The notes: a model not told the origin generated them from the sequence alone. 8,647 nucleotides of DNA from Actinomycetota bacterium (GCA_018897225.1 JAHILC010000025.1:1-8647); one strand, 5' to 3'. Counted from the stretch's first letter, positions 1-6,715 are shown. Program-made: numbers and translations.

Positions 1-1
1 A

Positions 2-682
2 AGGATTATGTATCATGAAACCGGGGAAAAATTTGTCAGAATTGGTGATTTTCCAACAAGATATTTAAACAGTTTAATTATTGGTGTAATAAGCACAATA
101 ACGACAATTATATTAGGAACACTTGCAGCATACGGATTTTCCCGATTTAAGATGAAAGGAAAAGACGATCTTTTATTTTTTATTCTAAGCACAAGAATGC
201 TTCCTGCCGTGGTAGTGCTTATACCGGTTTTTCTTATGTACAGGGTAGTAGGATTTACAGATACGCATCTGGGTCTTATCCTTCTATACACAGCCTTTAA
301 CGTATCGTTTGCCGTTTGGGTATTAAAAGGGTTTATGGACGAGATCCCTATTGAGTACGAAGAAGCGGCAATGGTAGATGGATATAGCCGTTTTCAGGCT
401 TTTATAAAGATAGTATTGCCTCAGGCCACAACAGGTATTGCAGCAACTGCGGTTTTCTGTTTTATTTTTTCATGGAACGAATACGCGTTTTCACTTATTT
501 TATCAAGGCGTGTTGCTCAAACCGTACCATCATGGCTGCCTCATCAGATCGGGGTACTCGGATATGATTGGGGATCTCTTGCAGCAGGCACTTCCATGTT
601 TATATTGCCTGCAATGATATTTACAATTTTACTTAGAAATCATCTCTTAAGAGGTATTACATTTGGTGCTATCAGAAAGTAG
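2..682 (+). CDS. Carbohydrate ABC transporter permease, MalG-like (CUT1), 5'-truncated by window edge
   Basis: This is one of the two membrane-spanning subunits of an ATP-driven sugar importer in the cytoplasmic membrane. The frame is open to the first base, so the N-terminus lies outside the window; family members have about 270-300 residues and roughly 225 are here. Counting from the Met codon at 8, hydrophobic helices lie near residues 20-44, 55-80, 85-107, 142-165 and 195-212. The cytoplasmic EAA loop, which docks onto the ATPase, is clear at about 117-138 (EYEEAAMVDGYSRF...IVLP, with E119-A-A, G125 and L137-P138). The C-terminus ends RGITFGAIRK, as is usual for MalG-type subunits. The partner permease and solute-binding protein should lie upstream. 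The Met at 8 is internal and is unlikely to be the true start. Family certain, substrate unknown. Confidence 0.95.
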   Translation, partial: RIMYHETGEKFVRIGDFPTRYLNSLIIGVISTITTIILGTLAAYGFSRFKMKGKDDLLFFILSTRMLPAVVVLIPVFLMYRVVGFTDTHLGLILLYTAFNVSFAVWVLKGFMDEIPIEYEEAAMVDGYSRFQAFIKIVLPQATTGIAATAVFCFIFSWNEYAFSLILSRRVAQTVPSWLPHQIGVLGYDWGSLAAGTSMFILPAMIFTILLRNHLLRGITFGAIRK

Positions 683-698
683 GAGGGGCAAAAATTAA

Positions 699-923
699 AT
701 GATATCTTTTTTTATTTCACTCGGTTTCTATCTTGTAATAGGTCTTATATTCTGGCGTCTAAAAATTTTGAAAAAGCAGTATCTTGAGCCGGTTTTTATG
801 TGGGTGATGATGGCGGGAATATTCATGCTATGCCAACCGTTTTATATCCTGCTCTACACTTACGGATATGCAGTTCTATTAACCGGCACTGCTGGTTATA
901 TTTTTTCAATACACTTAAAATAA
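699..923 (+). CDS. Small integral membrane protein, probable accessory peptide of the ABC transporter
   Basis: This is a 74-residue, very hydrophobic protein of unknown function. Helices are predicted by eye at about residues 3-19 and 31-53, with a possible third at 55-71. The basic stretch RLKILKK (20-26) between the first two should lie on the cytoplasmic side. There is no signal-peptidase site and no known domain that I recognise. The Shine-Dalgarno AGGAGGGG (681-688) overlaps the TAG stop of the permease, so translation is probably coupled and the two proteins made together. The position directly after a MalG-like permease, in a cluster with two ATPases, recalls GlpU (DUF2160) of the rhizobial glycerol importer GlpSTPQV. 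I see no sequence resemblance, so this is only positional. Coupling and clean codon usage argue that it is a real gene. Confidence 0.72.
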   Translation: MISFFISLGFYLVIGLIFWRLKILKKQYLEPVFMWVMMAGIFMLCQPFYILLYTYGYAVLLTGTAGYIFSIHLK

Positions 924-956
924 TATTTAATAATGTTTTAATACGGGAGGTTTAAG

Positions 957-1919
957 ATGAAATTAGGTGTAATGGCAAATGTCTTTGTGGATAAAAACTG
1001 GGAAGATGCGTGCAAGTCTGCCAAAGAAGCAGGTCTTACTGCTATAGAACCGGGATGTGGTGGTTTTGTAGGTAAAGCTCATTGTGATCCACAGAAATTG
1101 TTAGAAGACGACAGTGCTTTAAAAAAATGGGTTTCGGCTGCCCAAAATAACGGTCTTGAAATATCCGGTTTTGCATGCCATGGAAATATGCTGCATCCTG
1201 ACAAAAGTGTATCTGATGAACATATTGCAGATTTTGAAGCGACTATAGAACTTGCCTCAAAGATCGGTATAAAAGTTATCAATGGTTTTGCCGGATGTCC
1301 TGGAGCAAATGAAGACTCAAAGGACCCCAACTGGGTTACATGTCCCTGGCCTCCATACTTTGGTGAGGCTGTTAATTGGCAGTGGGAAAAGAAAGTAATT
1401 CCATTCTGGGTTGAAATGGCAAAGAAAATGAAAAAAGCTAAAGTTGTTGTAGCGCTTGAGATGCATCCCGGAGATGTTGTTTATAATACAGAGGCTCTAC
1501 TCAATCTCAGGGAAGCAGCCGGTGAAGAGATTTGCTGTAACTTTGATCCGAGCCATCTTTTTTGGCAGGGAATGAACCCGATAACCTCTATAAAATGCCT
1601 TGGAAATGCAATAGTGCATGTTCATGCAAAAGACAGTAAAGTCGACCAGGCAGTTGTAGATTTCAGGGGTGTAAATGACTGGAAACACTATGGTGAGATA
1701 ACCAAACGTGCATGGACATTCAGGACAGTAGGTTATGGTCATGGTGCAGAATTCTGGAACGAGTTCGTATCAACACTCAGGCTTGTTGGTTATGACGGGG
1801 TTATAAGTATAGAGCATGAAGATCCGCTTATGTCTGCAAATGAGGGATTAACAAAGGCTATTACTTTTCTTAAAAGTGTATTGCTGTATGAGCCTGTTGG
1901 TGAGATGTGGTGGGCTTAA
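957..1919 (+). CDS. Sugar phosphate isomerase/epimerase-superfamily TIM barrel (AP_endonuc_2, xylose-isomerase-like)
   Basis: This 320-residue metal-dependent (alpha/beta)8-barrel enzyme probably acts on a sugar or oxidised sugar in the cytoplasm. Strand 1 is MKLGVMANVF. The four expected metal ligands can be placed: E168 (ALEMHPG), D197 (NFDPSH), H223 (HVHAKD) and E286 (SIEHED). H200 and K225 are likely substrate contacts. An aromatic- and glycine-rich segment at about 241-268 (WKHYGEI, then RTVGYGHG) may form the lid over the pocket; family members of this length often carry such an insert. The start is fixed by GGGAGG at 945-950, six bases upstream. It follows the transporter by 33 bases and precedes the dehydrogenase gene. 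In comparable clusters such enzymes isomerise, epimerise, or catalyse elimination or hydration of 3-keto-sugars, so the exact reaction cannot be assigned. Fold certain, activity open. Confidence 0.9.
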   Translation: MKLGVMANVFVDKNWEDACKSAKEAGLTAIEPGCGGFVGKAHCDPQKLLEDDSALKKWVSAAQNNGLEISGFACHGNMLHPDKSVSDEHIADFEATIELASKIGIKVINGFAGCPGANEDSKDPNWVTCPWPPYFGEAVNWQWEKKVIPFWVEMAKKMKKAKVVVALEMHPGDVVYNTEALLNLREAAGEEICCNFDPSHLFWQGMNPITSIKCLGNAIVHVHAKDSKVDQAVVDFRGVNDWKHYGEITKRAWTFRTVGYGHGAEFWNEFVSTLRLVGYDGVISIEHEDPLMSANEGLTKAITFLKSVLLYEPVGEMWWA

Positions 1920-2065
1920 ATTTTTTTATATTATTACTTTGTTAATAAATTACTTTTCAGCTGGCATTTAAATTAATAAATGAGTAGATTTAAATATTTA
2001 TTTTAGAGTATTTAGGTTTTTTTAATTAATTGACAGTTAATAAAATTATATTAGTGAGGTAAAAG

Positions 2066-3268
2066 ATGGCAGAGAAAAAAGTCGGTTTTGTTGCAATGGC
2101 ATCAGATAAAAAGACAATAGATGACATCCCTGAAATTGGTATCGGGATGATAGGTCATGCATTTATGGGAAAAGCCCATTCAAATGCATGGAAGCAAATG
2201 CCTTATATTTTCTGGCCGCCTGCTGCTATTCCGAAACTTGTGAGTGTTTGCGGGCGTTCCGAAGAGAGTGTTGCTGAGGCTGCCAGAAGGTATGGATACG
2301 AGAAATATACTACTAACTGGAAAGATATTGTAAATGATGAAAAGATTACAATTGTTGATAATGGAACACCAAATTATCTTCACGCAGAGCCATGCATCGA
2401 AGCTGCAAAAGCAGGAAAACATGTAATATGTGAAAAACCCATGGCACGTAATGCAAAAGAAGCCAAAGAAATGCGTGATGCAGTACAAAAACATGGAGTT
2501 AAAAATATCTGTGCTTATGGGTACAGGGTGGCTCCGGCAATCGTTCTTGCAAAAAATCTTATAATGGATGGTAAACTTGGTAAATTATTTCATTTCAGGG
2601 CTAGATATCTACAGGAATGGATAGTGGACCCTGACTTTCCTATGATCTGGAGACTAAGAAAAGCAGAATGCGGCAGTGGTGCCCTTGGAGATTTGGGTTC
2701 GCATATAGTGGACTTAGGAAGATTTTTATGCGCTGAGATCGATTCTGTGATGGCTGTTACAACAACTTTTATCAAGGAAAGATATGATGAAGCAAAAGGT
2801 GAAAAGGTAAAAGTAGATGTCGATGACGCAGTTGCTTCTGTAGTAACTTTTAAAAATGGGGCAATAGGCACTATAGAGGCATCAAGATTTTGCCCGGGAA
2901 GAAAAAACTATAATTGTATAGAAATAAATGGTGAGAAAGGCAGCATATGGTGGGATCTTGAAAATATGAATAATCTCTGGGTTTACTGGAGAGAAGAAGA
3001 ACCTGCTGAAACCAGGGGGTTTCATTGTATAAATGTTACAGAGTCGTATCATCCATATTATGAAAGCTGGTGGCCTCATGGACATATAATAGGGTGGGAA
3101 AACTTGTTTGTTCATGAAGTATACAATATGGTTGAAGCAGTAATAAACAATAAACAATTGGAACCATATGTAGCAACTTTTGAGGATGGCTACAGAGCAG
3201 ATGTAGTCTGTGAATCAATGGCTACTTCATCAGAAACTGGAAAAAAAGTTATATGCAAATATGAATAA
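2066..3268 (+). CDS. Gfo/Idh/MocA-family NAD(P)-dependent sugar dehydrogenase, levoglucosan-dehydrogenase-like
   Basis: This 400-residue cytoplasmic oxidoreductase should oxidise a sugar or polyol hydroxyl to a ketone, or run in reverse, with NAD(P). The N-terminal Rossmann domain starts at about residue 24, with glycines at 25, 27, 30 and 35 (GIGMIGHAFMGKAHS). EKP at 123-125 supplies the conserved K124. The GALGDLGSHIVDLGRF segment (205-220) supplies D209 and H213, completing the usual Lys/Asp/His catalytic set. The C-terminal alpha/beta domain follows (DVDDAVASVVTF, GAIGTIEASRF). The FMGKAHS...MP..FWP and YLQEW..DP..P..WR patterns are, from memory, most like levoglucosan dehydrogenases, with inositol dehydrogenases as relatives. 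A 23-residue polar extension before the Rossmann fold is longer than usual, but GAGGT at 2056-2060 supports this start over Met11. Family certain, substrate inferred. Confidence 0.93.
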   Translation: MAEKKVGFVAMASDKKTIDDIPEIGIGMIGHAFMGKAHSNAWKQMPYIFWPPAAIPKLVSVCGRSEESVAEAARRYGYEKYTTNWKDIVNDEKITIVDNGTPNYLHAEPCIEAAKAGKHVICEKPMARNAKEAKEMRDAVQKHGVKNICAYGYRVAPAIVLAKNLIMDGKLGKLFHFRARYLQEWIVDPDFPMIWRLRKAECGSGALGDLGSHIVDLGRFLCAEIDSVMAVTTTFIKERYDEAKGEKVKVDVDDAVASVVTFKNGAIGTIEASRFCPGRKNYNCIEINGEKGSIWWDLENMNNLWVYWREEEPAETRGFHCINVTESYHPYYESWWPHGHIIGWENLFVHEVYNMVEAVINNKQLEPYVATFEDGYRADVVCESMATSSETGKKVICKYE

Positions 3269-3320
3269 AAGCAGCATCTTTTTAAAATGTATAAAAATTT
3301 ATAAACAATTTAAAACTTAA

Positions 3321-3362
3321 ATTCAAGATTTTATAGAAAACTATATAAATTTGTTCTTGAAT
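3321..3362 (+). promoter_or_regulatory. Nested inverted repeat with promoter-like -10, ending at the ribosome-binding site of the epimerase gene
   Basis: ATTCAAGA (3321-3328) is perfectly repeated in reverse complement as TCTTGAAT (3355-3362). Inside it sits a second inverted repeat, TATAG (3332-3336) and CTATA (3341-3345), with an AAAA loop. A promoter-like pair lies across it: TTCAAG (3322-3327), a 16-base spacer, then TATAAA (3344-3349, one mismatch from TATAAT). The outer repeat touches GGGAGG (3363-3368), the ribosome-binding site for the start at 3376. It could be an operator over a promoter or an RNA fold controlling translation. In AT-rich DNA such matches can arise by chance. Confidence 0.3.
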
Positions 3363-3375
3363 GGGAGGTTTTTAT

Positions 3376-4227
3376 ATGAAATTTGGAATTAATACATTAC
3401 TATACGCAGGGACATTTCAGGATGAACATGTACAAAGTCTTTTTGGCAGATTTGCAAAAATGGGGTTTGAAGGTGTAGAAATAGCACTTGAAAAAAAGGG
3501 AGACCTGGATTACAAAAAGACCTTAAAGGCTTTTAAGGATAATAGTTTAAAATGTGCAGCAATCTGTGGTATGTTTGGTGAAAACCGGGACATCAGAGGA
3601 CCTAATAAAGATTATGTTGAAGGGGGGTTATCATATATCAGAGACTGCATGGAAGCTTGCTCGGAACTCGAGTGCAATCTTTTCGATGGTCCTGTATACT
3701 CAGCGGTTGGTCGGGCTAGCATGGTACCAGAAGATGAAAGAAAAGTACAATGGGATACCGTTGTTGAAAATCTTACTAAGGTATGCCAATGGGCTGAAAA
3801 ACTTGGGGTATATGTAGCTATAGAGCCGCTAAACAGGTTCGAAACTGATTTTATTAATATATGTAAAGATGCTATAAGGATGGTTGCTGATGTTGGAAGC
3901 AAAATGCTTAAAATTCATCTTGATACCTTTCATATGAGCATAGAAGAGAAAAGTTCTGCTATGGCTATTCTTGATGCAGGAGAATTAATATATATGTTCC
4001 ATGCTTCAGAAAATGATAGAGGAGCTGCGGGTACAGGACAGGTACAATGGAAACCTATTGCAGACACTCTCAGGAGGATAAAGTATGATAGGTGGGTTGT
4101 GGTAGAATCATTTACACCTGAAAATAAGGTTATAGCCAGGGCAGCATCTATTTGGAGACAGACTGAAGAAAGTGAATTTATTCTTGCGGAAAAAAGCTTA
4201 AAATTTTTAAAAGGCCTTTTTGGTTAG
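3376..4227 (+). CDS. D-tagatose/D-psicose (allulose) 3-epimerase-family enzyme
   Basis: This 283-residue TIM-barrel epimerase is a ketose 3-epimerase family member that moves the C3 proton through a cis-enediolate held by a divalent metal. All key residues are visible, and at the same numbers as in the well-studied Agrobacterium D-psicose 3-epimerase: metal ligands E150 (AIEPLNRFE), D183 (HLDTFHM), H209 (MFHASENDRG) and E244 (VVESFTPE), with E150/E244 as the catalytic pair, and substrate contacts E156, H186 and R215. The frame is open upstream to an ATG at 3361. GGGAGG (3363-3368) sits six bases before the ATG at 3376, and the family numbering fits only that start. Thermotoga IolO, a keto-gluconate epimerase, belongs to the same family, so an acid or keto-sugar substrate is possible. 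Family very likely, substrate unknown. Confidence 0.92.
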   Translation: MKFGINTLLYAGTFQDEHVQSLFGRFAKMGFEGVEIALEKKGDLDYKKTLKAFKDNSLKCAAICGMFGENRDIRGPNKDYVEGGLSYIRDCMEACSELECNLFDGPVYSAVGRASMVPEDERKVQWDTVVENLTKVCQWAEKLGVYVAIEPLNRFETDFINICKDAIRMVADVGSKMLKIHLDTFHMSIEEKSSAMAILDAGELIYMFHASENDRGAAGTGQVQWKPIADTLRRIKYDRWVVVESFTPENKVIARAASIWRQTEESEFILAEKSLKFLKGLFG

Positions 4228-4295
4228 AAAAGTCAGTAAATCTTTTTAGCTGATTTAAATAATTGATCATTATTATTAGATTGGAGATTTGGTAT

Positions 4296-5399
4296 ATGGC
4301 AGAAATAGTTTTAGAAAATATTGTCAAAAGATTCGGCAGCCTGGTTGCAGTTAATAATTTAAATCTTGACATTAAAGATAAAGATTTTATTGTACTGCTC
4401 GGACCTTCAGGTTGCGGAAAAACGACTACACTGCGCATAATATCAGGTCTTGAATTTCCCGATGAAGGAAAAATAATTCTTGATGGTGTTGATGTGACAA
4501 AGAAAAGAGCTGCTGACAGAGACATTGCCTTTGTATTCCAGCTTTATGCACTTTATCCACATATGACAGCATATGGAAACATGGCTTTCCCCCTAAAAAC
4601 ACAGAGAGTTAAAAAAAATGTTATTGAAGAGGAAGTAAGCAGGGCGGCTGAACTTCTTAAGATAAAACACATATTAAATAAAAAGCCAAAGGAGCTATCC
4701 GGTGGTGATATGCAAAGAGTCGCCCTTGGAAGAGCTCTGGTAAGAAGGCCAAAAGCATTTCTTTTAGACGAGCCGATAGGTACACTGGATGCAAAATTCA
4801 GGGAGGAGATGCGCTCTGAACTTAAAAAACTCCATGTAGATATCGGCGCTACAACTGTTTATGTAACACATGATCAGGTAGAAGCAATGTCAATGGGTGA
4901 TAAGGTAGTTGTTATGAACAAGGGACTTTTACAGCAAGTTGGAACACCTTCTGAGATATATCATAACCCTATAAATCTTTTTGTCGCAAATTTTATAGGA
5001 AGCCCGAGTATGAACTTTTTAAAATGCCTGCCGGTGAAGGATGAAGGAGGTGTTGTTTCTCTAAAAATAAAAGAAGTGGATGCAATAATTAAAATCCCTG
5101 AAAACATACAGAAAACAATTCTTGATGAAAAACTAGTTGAGGGCGAACTGGTACTTGGTACAAGACCTGAAGATGTAAGCATTGAATTTATAGAGTGCGA
5201 CAATTATATAAAAACTGAAGTTTATATAATAGAAACACTTGGTACGTATAATATAATAGATTTAAAAATCGGAGAGGAAACAGTGAGAGTAAGAACACTG
5301 CCTTCAGTAATGCCTGGTATAGGTGCGCCTTGCTGTGTTGGTTTTGATATGTCAAGAATCATCCTTTTTGATAAAAAAACAGAAAAATCGATTCTATAA
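4296..5399 (+). CDS. Carbohydrate ABC transporter ATPase 1 (MalK/UgpC-type)
   Basis: This 367-residue ATP-hydrolysing subunit powers the importer from the cytoplasmic side. The nucleotide-binding domain shows Walker A GPSGCGKTT (36-44), Q-loop Q82 (FVFQLYALYPHMT), signature LSGGDMQR (134-141), Walker B AFLLDEP (154-160, catalytic E159), the D-loop region IGTLDA (161-166) and switch H192 (YVTHDQVEAMSMGD). Residues from about 235 form the TOBE/OB regulatory domain (GTRPEDVSIEF is the typical strand). The D in the signature and IGTLDA instead of the usual LSNLDA are departures from the consensus; the catalytic residues are intact. A TTG start at 4263 is open in frame, but GGAG (4283-4286) and the standard MAEIVLENIVKRFG start favour 4296. 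It is followed 22 bases later by a second, different ATPase. Confidence 0.95.
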   Translation: MAEIVLENIVKRFGSLVAVNNLNLDIKDKDFIVLLGPSGCGKTTTLRIISGLEFPDEGKIILDGVDVTKKRAADRDIAFVFQLYALYPHMTAYGNMAFPLKTQRVKKNVIEEEVSRAAELLKIKHILNKKPKELSGGDMQRVALGRALVRRPKAFLLDEPIGTLDAKFREEMRSELKKLHVDIGATTVYVTHDQVEAMSMGDKVVVMNKGLLQQVGTPSEIYHNPINLFVANFIGSPSMNFLKCLPVKDEGGVVSLKIKEVDAIIKIPENIQKTILDEKLVEGELVLGTRPEDVSIEFIECDNYIKTEVYIIETLGTYNIIDLKIGEETVRVRTLPSVMPGIGAPCCVGFDMSRIILFDKKTEKSIL

Positions 5400-5421
5400 A
5401 TTGAAAGGTTAGGGATAATTT

Positions 5422-6531
5422 ATGGCAGATGTAAAGTTAGTTGCAATGACAAAGAAGTTCGGTGATATCGTTGCGGTAAATGATATGAATCTGGAAATAA
5501 AAGATAAGGAGTTTTTTATACTTCTTGGGCCAACCGGTGCAGGCAAAACTACGACACTAAGGCTTATTTCCGGACTTGAAAAACCTGACAATGGCGAAAT
5601 TTTTTTAGATAATACAAAAGTAAATGATTTTAGCCCTGCTGTAAGAGACGTTGCCCTTGTTTTTCAATACTATACCCTATATCCTCACTATACAGTAAGA
5701 CAGAATCTTGAATTTCCTTTAAAATCCAATATTAGAAAGACCCCCAAAAAAGATATAGACAGAATAATAGAAAAAGTATCGAAAATCTTGCACATAGAAC
5801 ACCTGTTAGATAGAAAAACGATTAATCTTTCCGGTGGTGAGATGCAGAGAGTTGCCATAGGAAGGGCAATTGTAAGACGTCCAAGGGTTTTTTTAATGGA
5901 TGAACCTCTCTCCAACCTTGATGCAAAACTAAGAGAAGAGATGAGAGCTGAACTTGCAAGACTTCATCTTGATTTAGGATCAACCTTTTTTTATGTCACT
6001 CATGATCAGGTAGAAGCAATGTCCATGGGCGATAGAATAGGTGTTCTGGATGAAGGAGTCATGAAACAGATAGGAACACCGGATGAAGTATATAATCGTC
6101 CAAAAAATATGTTTGTGGCAAAATTTGTCGGCAGCCCTGCAATAAATATTTTAGAATCTGAAATTGCCGGGAAAAAACTAGTTATAGGAATAAGAGAAAG
6201 AGCTATGGAATGTAGCCTGACTGATCTGCAATGCAAACTTGTAGGAACTGCTAAAAGTAAAGCTGTATTTTTAGGAATAAGGCCTGAAGACATTATCGTA
6301 TCCAAAGAAAAGAAAGAAATTAATTCATTTGAATGTTCCATATATTTTAAGCAAAGTATGGGTGTTGAAGATATTTTAAATTTAAAGGTTACCGATGATA
6401 TTATATTTAAAGCAATTGCACCACCTAGACTTATGGCTAATGTTGGAGATAGGCTTTATGCTACATTTCTGATGGATAGGGCTCACATATTTGACGCTGA
6501 AACTGAAGAACGCCTTGAAAAACCGAAATAA
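5422..6531 (+). CDS. Carbohydrate ABC transporter ATPase 2 (MalK/UgpC-type, PTGAGKT subtype)
   Basis: This is the second ATPase of the cluster, 369 residues. Walker A is GPTGAGKTT (36-44), the Q-loop Q82 lies in FQYYTLYPHYT, the signature is LSGGEMQR (136-143), Walker B is VFLMDEP (156-162, catalytic E161), the D-loop is LSNLDA (163-168) and the switch H194 lies in YVTHDQVEAMSMGD. A TOBE-like domain follows from about 238 (GIRPEDIIVS). The PTGAGKTTTLR / GGEMQR combination marks a known branch of sugar and polyol ATPases usually encoded in pairs. All motifs are intact, so it is not a decaying duplicate; with ATPase 1 it most likely forms a heterodimer under the two permeases. AGGG at 5411-5414 is a modest ribosome-binding site, seven bases before ATG. 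This is the last gene before the 270-base gap. Confidence 0.95.
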   Translation: MADVKLVAMTKKFGDIVAVNDMNLEIKDKEFFILLGPTGAGKTTTLRLISGLEKPDNGEIFLDNTKVNDFSPAVRDVALVFQYYTLYPHYTVRQNLEFPLKSNIRKTPKKDIDRIIEKVSKILHIEHLLDRKTINLSGGEMQRVAIGRAIVRRPRVFLMDEPLSNLDAKLREEMRAELARLHLDLGSTFFYVTHDQVEAMSMGDRIGVLDEGVMKQIGTPDEVYNRPKNMFVAKFVGSPAINILESEIAGKKLVIGIRERAMECSLTDLQCKLVGTAKSKAVFLGIRPEDIIVSKEKKEINSFECSIYFKQSMGVEDILNLKVTDDIIFKAIAPPRLMANVGDRLYATFLMDRAHIFDAETEERLEKPK

Positions 6532-6574
6532 AATACTGCAGCATATTAAAAATTGTTGAAGGTTTATTTATTAG

Positions 6575-6604
6575 AACTCTCAAAAAACCCGCAAGGGCAG
6601 AGTT
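6575..6604 (+). other. GNRA-capped hairpin in the intergenic gap
   Basis: AACTCT (6575-6580) pairs fully with AGAGTT (6599-6604). Inside, CCC (6588-6590) pairs with GGG (6595-6597) around a GCAA tetraloop, a stable GNRA type. The two stems are separated by an asymmetric loop of seven bases (CAAAAAA) on the left and one on the right. No T-run follows, so it is not a classic intrinsic terminator, although it lies 43 bases after the ATPase 2 stop codon. It directly abuts the first IS200/IS605-like hairpin and may be part of a longer folded RNA, such as the relic of a TnpB guide RNA scaffold. The pairing is seen in the sequence; the role is inferred. Confidence 0.4.
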
Positions 6605-6605
6605 T

Positions 6606-6655
6606 CACGTACTACAGTGTGTGGGTGAATGGGTAAGAGACAAGTAAAACTTGAA
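6606..6655 (+). repeat. Repeat copy 1: IS200/IS605 right-end-like hairpin plus CAAGT/ACTTG inverted repeat
   Basis: CACGTAC (6606-6612) can pair with GTGTGTG (6617-6623) around TACA, using two G-U pairs, and GGGT follows. In IS200/IS605 (IS1341-type) elements the right end is typically a hairpin with a TTCA- or TACA-like loop followed by GTGGGT, so this looks like such an end whose 5' arm has decayed. After a 13-base spacer comes ACAAGT (6640-6645) and then AACTTGAA (6648-6655), whose CAAGT and ACTTG parts form a 5-bp inverted repeat. The same order of parts recurs about 60 bases downstream. No tnpA or tnpB coding sequence remains. Confidence 0.4.
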
Positions 6656-6669
6656 TTTTAAGTTAGTGT

Positions 6670-6715
6670 TACATACTTCAGTGCGTGGGTATTTACAAGT
6701 TGCTTATAACTTGAA
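6670..6715 (+). repeat. Repeat copy 2: IS200/IS605 right-end-like hairpin plus CAAGTT/AACTTG inverted repeat
   Basis: TACATAC (6670-6676) faces GTGCGTG (6681-6687) across a TTCA loop, with one mismatch (A6673/C6684) and two G-U pairs, again followed by GGGT. Compared with copy 1, 16 bases of TAC(T/A)(A/T)CAGTG(T/C)GTGGGT type are nearly shared. The spacer is shortened to ATTT, and ACAAGT (6695-6700) and AACTTGAA (6708-6715) recur. The result is a compound repeat whose parts keep their order but not their spacing, as expected for an old duplicated element. The second arm pair is listed separately as an operator-like site. Confidence 0.4.
6696..6713. promoter_or_regulatory. 18-bp operator-like inverted repeat CAAGTT-N6-AACTTG
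   Basis: CAAGTT (6696-6701) and AACTTG (6708-6713) are perfect reverse complements around GCTTAT. The 18-bp dyad has the size of sites bound by dimeric sugar regulators, and it is the only regulatory-looking dyad of this quality upstream of the cupin gene. TTGAAC (6711-6716) overlaps its right arm and could be a -35 box, but no good -10 lies at 16-18 bases. It may instead be just the second half of the repeated element described for 6670-6715. No regulator gene is in the window. Confidence 0.3.

Noticed and set aside
1891..1927. Possible terminator at the end of the first TIM-barrel gene
   Set aside because: AGCCT/GGGCT makes only a 5-bp stem with a 16-base loop before the T-run, too weak to call.
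2030..2035. Consensus -35 box TTGACA upstream of the dehydrogenase gene
   Set aside because: The best -10 (TATATT, 2047-2052) is only 11 bases away and nothing suitable lies at 16-18. The rest of the 146-base gap (1920-2065) is AT-rich without convincing signals.
3361..3375. Five-codon N-terminal extension of the epimerase from an ATG at 3361
   Set aside because: It would translate the ribosome-binding site GGGAGG itself, and the family residue numbering fits the start at 3376.
3554..3817. An 87-codon + strand open frame
   Set aside because: It lies fully inside the epimerase gene in another frame and has no ribosome-binding site or family resemblance.
4209..4220. Perfect palindrome AAAAGGCCTTTT
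   Set aside because: It lies in the coding sequence at the end of the epimerase gene, has no loop and no partner copy; likely incidental.
4263..4295. Eleven-codon extension of ATPase 1 from a TTG codon
   Set aside because: The extension is isoleucine-rich, lacks a ribosome-binding site, and the standard ATPase N-terminus begins at 4296 behind GGAG.
6606..6715. CRISPR repeats
   Set aside because: Only two imperfect copies with differing internal spacing, and no cas genes; mobile-element ends explain it better.
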